7,618 bases of DNA from Clostridiaceae bacterium (lineage in GTDB: Bacteria; Bacillota; Clostridia; Monoglobales; Firm-18), in NCBI GenBank assembly GCA_012511915.1, contig JAAZFB010000386.1:1-7618 (forward strand), in the 5' to 3' direction. The notes beneath the pieces were generated by a model. That model was not told the DNA's origin and did no database searches. It was given only the letters and a program-made list of their open reading frames with translations. Below are positions 6,410 through 7,618 of this stretch, piece by piece. The translations under genes and the position numbers were made by a program. Numbering within the stretch: position 1 is the stretch's first letter; the number at the start of each line of letters is the position of its first letter.

Positions 6410-7618
6410 AATTGTGTTCCTCCTTTACATAGTGTGGTTTTTCTTTTACTTCATCCATTTGGTGCAGTTTCCCCGCAATAATTGTTATGTCATTTTCAAT
6501 ATTCTCACATAGTTTTTTATCCTTGCGTAATTCACGAAATCGAGCATTGATAACATTTATTCCAGCTTGAACATCTGATTGAATCTGCTCTGTGTCAGCC
6601 GCCTTTTTCTGTGAGTATAAATCTTCACGGGTAAAAATTAAGCTGCTTATTTCTTCTTCGATTTTTTGTTTCTCATTTATCAACTCACTTTTAGTGGCAA
6701 TGTTATTGGTACGTAAAAATCGAAACTGCTTTTGGTAACGCTCAAACTTCAATATATCTTCACGCAATAAAAAAGACACCTTTTTAGGTGCCGACCGTTT
6801 TTTCACTTTGCCAAGTAAATATAGATAATGTAAATATAGCGCCATAAAGCCTTTAATTTTTTTAGGTTTTAAAATTCCGAAAGTGCCTTTGATTAACTTG
6901 TATCGTTTGGGCGGCTTACGTTCTACAGTGTCAAGCTGCCGGATACCTTTTCGCTGTGCTTCTAATCGTAGCTTGATATTTTCTTCCGTATAGTTTTCGC
7001 CAAGTGATTTTAAGCGAAAAAATTTTACGGAGTGGGGAGGCTTAACAGCAATGTATTTAACACGCTCGCCATATTTTACGATAAAACCTCGCCGCCGCAA
7101 AAGCTCTATAAAAGTTTGAAAGGTATAGGAGTCTTTAATAATCTCGTCCACCTCTTGCCTAATAACAGAGCGAATGGTGGGTCTGCTTTCCTGCTCTGCC
7201 TTCCACTCAGCATAATGTTTGCCCTTGCCCTTTGGTGTGATGACAGGTAATCCATGCTCCTTTGAAACCGTATCCGATGTACCACGAATGTCAACAAAGT
7301 AATCTTTAAAATTATTTCTATACTTCTTACCATCCATAAAGGAAACGGAGTTAAAAATTATATGGTTGTGGAAATGTTGTCTGTCGAGGTGTGTTGATAT
7401 AACAACTTCGTATTTATCAGCAAGATACCTCTCTACAAAATCTTTTCCATGCTGGTATGCCTGTTCGGCAGATACAATGTTCTTTGGAAAGGATTGTATT
7501 AAATGATAGGCTAAAACAGCATTTTTGTGTTCTGCTTTTTTCCACAGTTTTAGTGTATTTACCATATCGGAATATGCTGTGTCCTTGTCACAATTAAAGG
7601 CTTTGACAAACATAGTTC
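6393..7618 (-). CDS. MOBP-type (MobA/VirD2-like) relaxase, 5' end beyond window
   Basis: This is a relaxase/mobilisation nuclease that would nick the transfer origin of the element and pilot the single strand. In the visible 406-residue ORF, numbered from the Met at 7613, the metal-binding histidine motif is H75-x-D77-xx-H80-x-H82-N-H84, inside STHLDRQHFHNHIIFNSVSF. It is preceded by AYHLIQSF at about 35-42, as in the MobA/MobL family. A family-typical KSLGENYTEE stretch sits near 212-221, and the C-terminal third (about 300-395) is Lys/Glu-rich and probably coiled coil. The Met at 7613 is unlikely to be the real start: it falls where family members read ..VxGxNC.., and the roughly 40 N-terminal residues expected to hold the catalytic Tyr are missing. 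The frame is open to the window edge (ACT before the ATG), so the gene is cut, not broken. Its TGA stop lies 17 bp inside the next gene, pcfB. Family call confident; exact MOBP subgroup unknown. Confidence 0.9.
   Translation of the reverse strand, partial: TMFVKAFNCDKDTAYSDMVNTLKLWKKAEHKNAVLAYHLIQSFPKNIVSAEQAYQHGKDFVERYLADKYEVVISTHLDRQHFHNHIIFNSVSFMDGKKYRNNFKDYFVDIRGTSDTVSKEHGLPVITPKGKGKHYAEWKAEQESRPTIRSVIRQEVDEIIKDSYTFQTFIELLRRRGFIVKYGERVKYIAVKPPHSVKFFRLKSLGENYTEENIKLRLEAQRKGIRQLDTVERKPPKRYKLIKGTFGILKPKKIKGFMALYLHYLYLLGKVKKRSAPKKVSFLLREDILKFERYQKQFRFLRTNNIATKSELINEKQKIEEEISSLIFTREDLYSQKKAADTEQIQSDVQAGINVINARFRELRKDKKLCENIENDITIIAGKLHQMDEVKEKPHYVKEEHNYEHKR
6419..6426 (-). promoter_or_regulatory. 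Ribosome binding site of pcfB
   Basis: AAAGGAGG lies within the last codons of the relaxase gene, nine bases before the pcfB ATG. It fixes the pcfB start at 6409 and shows that pcfB is translated from inside the relaxase reading frame. Confidence 0.8.
6769..6792 (-). terminator. Terminator-like hairpin inside the relaxase gene
   Basis: Read on the minus strand, GGCACCT-AAAA-AGGTGTC forms a 7-bp stem (one G-U pair) with an AAAA loop at 6792-6775. Six T follow directly at 6774-6769. This is the form of a modest intrinsic terminator in the direction of transcription, but it lies within the relaxase coding sequence. It could attenuate transcription into pcfB and the pil genes when the relaxase is not being translated, or be a chance product of an AT-rich coding region. 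No expression data are visible. Confidence 0.3.

Noticed and set aside
7032..7333. Open frames on both strands within the relaxase gene (7032-7250 plus; 7106-7333 minus)
   Set aside because: They lie inside the relaxase reading frame, have no recognisable domain and no convincing ribosome binding site. They are shadows of the coding strand.
1..7618. Organism-wide reassignment of TAG or TGA
   Set aside because: TAG ends pilB at its normal length next to the pilM ribosome binding site, and TGA ends the relaxase, pilN and pilO at sensible overlaps. Local readthrough remains possible.
1..7618. tRNA or rRNA genes, CRISPR arrays, insertion-sequence ends or an origin of transfer
   Set aside because: Nothing of this kind was seen. 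Nearly every base is coding, and any oriT or operon promoter would be expected upstream of the relaxase, beyond the right edge.

Overview
The window is a gene-dense block (about 40% G+C by eye) with every recognisable gene on the minus strand, so transcription runs from the right edge to the left edge. Strong AAGGAGG-type ribosome binding sites, frequent TTG starts, a PcfB/DUF3801 protein and a MOBP-type relaxase of the Gram-positive kind all point to a Bacillota (Clostridia-like) host. The relaxase and PcfB mark the right side as part of a conjugative or mobilisable element. The species cannot be named from the sequence.

Layout in transcription order: a relaxase/mobilisation nuclease, cut by the right edge and missing its N-terminus with the expected catalytic Tyr (6393-7618). 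It overlaps a pcfB-like gene by 17 bp (5798-6409). Twelve bases later comes a PilT-type ATPase (4691-5785), overlapping a PilB-type ATPase by 8 bp (3019-4698). Then follow the actin-like PilM (1921-3006), PilN (1257-1907), PilO (583-1260, broken by an in-frame TAG) and a PilC/GspF platform protein (1-583, broken by an in-frame TGA and TAG and cut by the left edge). No intergenic gap exceeds about 15 bp, and most ribosome binding sites lie in or against the preceding gene's end. The block therefore reads as one operon.

How the genes would work together: PilM-PilN-PilO form the inner-membrane alignment complex of a type IVa-like pilus. PilC is the membrane platform on which PilB (extension) and PilT (retraction) act. 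Pilins and a prepilin peptidase are not in the window and may lie beyond the left edge. The striking point is that this pilus operon directly follows a relaxase and PcfB. In Gram-positive conjugation systems that position would more usually lead to a VirD4-type coupling protein. The simplest reading is a mobile element that carries its own retractile type IV pilus, possibly for mating contact, adhesion or DNA handling; that function is inference.

The second unusual point is three in-frame stop codons in the two most membrane-embedded proteins: one in the PilO membrane helix, and two, four codons apart, in the first PilC membrane helix. In each case the reading frame and hydrophobic character continue past the stop. 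This copy may be decaying, reversibly off, or read through by suppression; the sequence alone does not decide.
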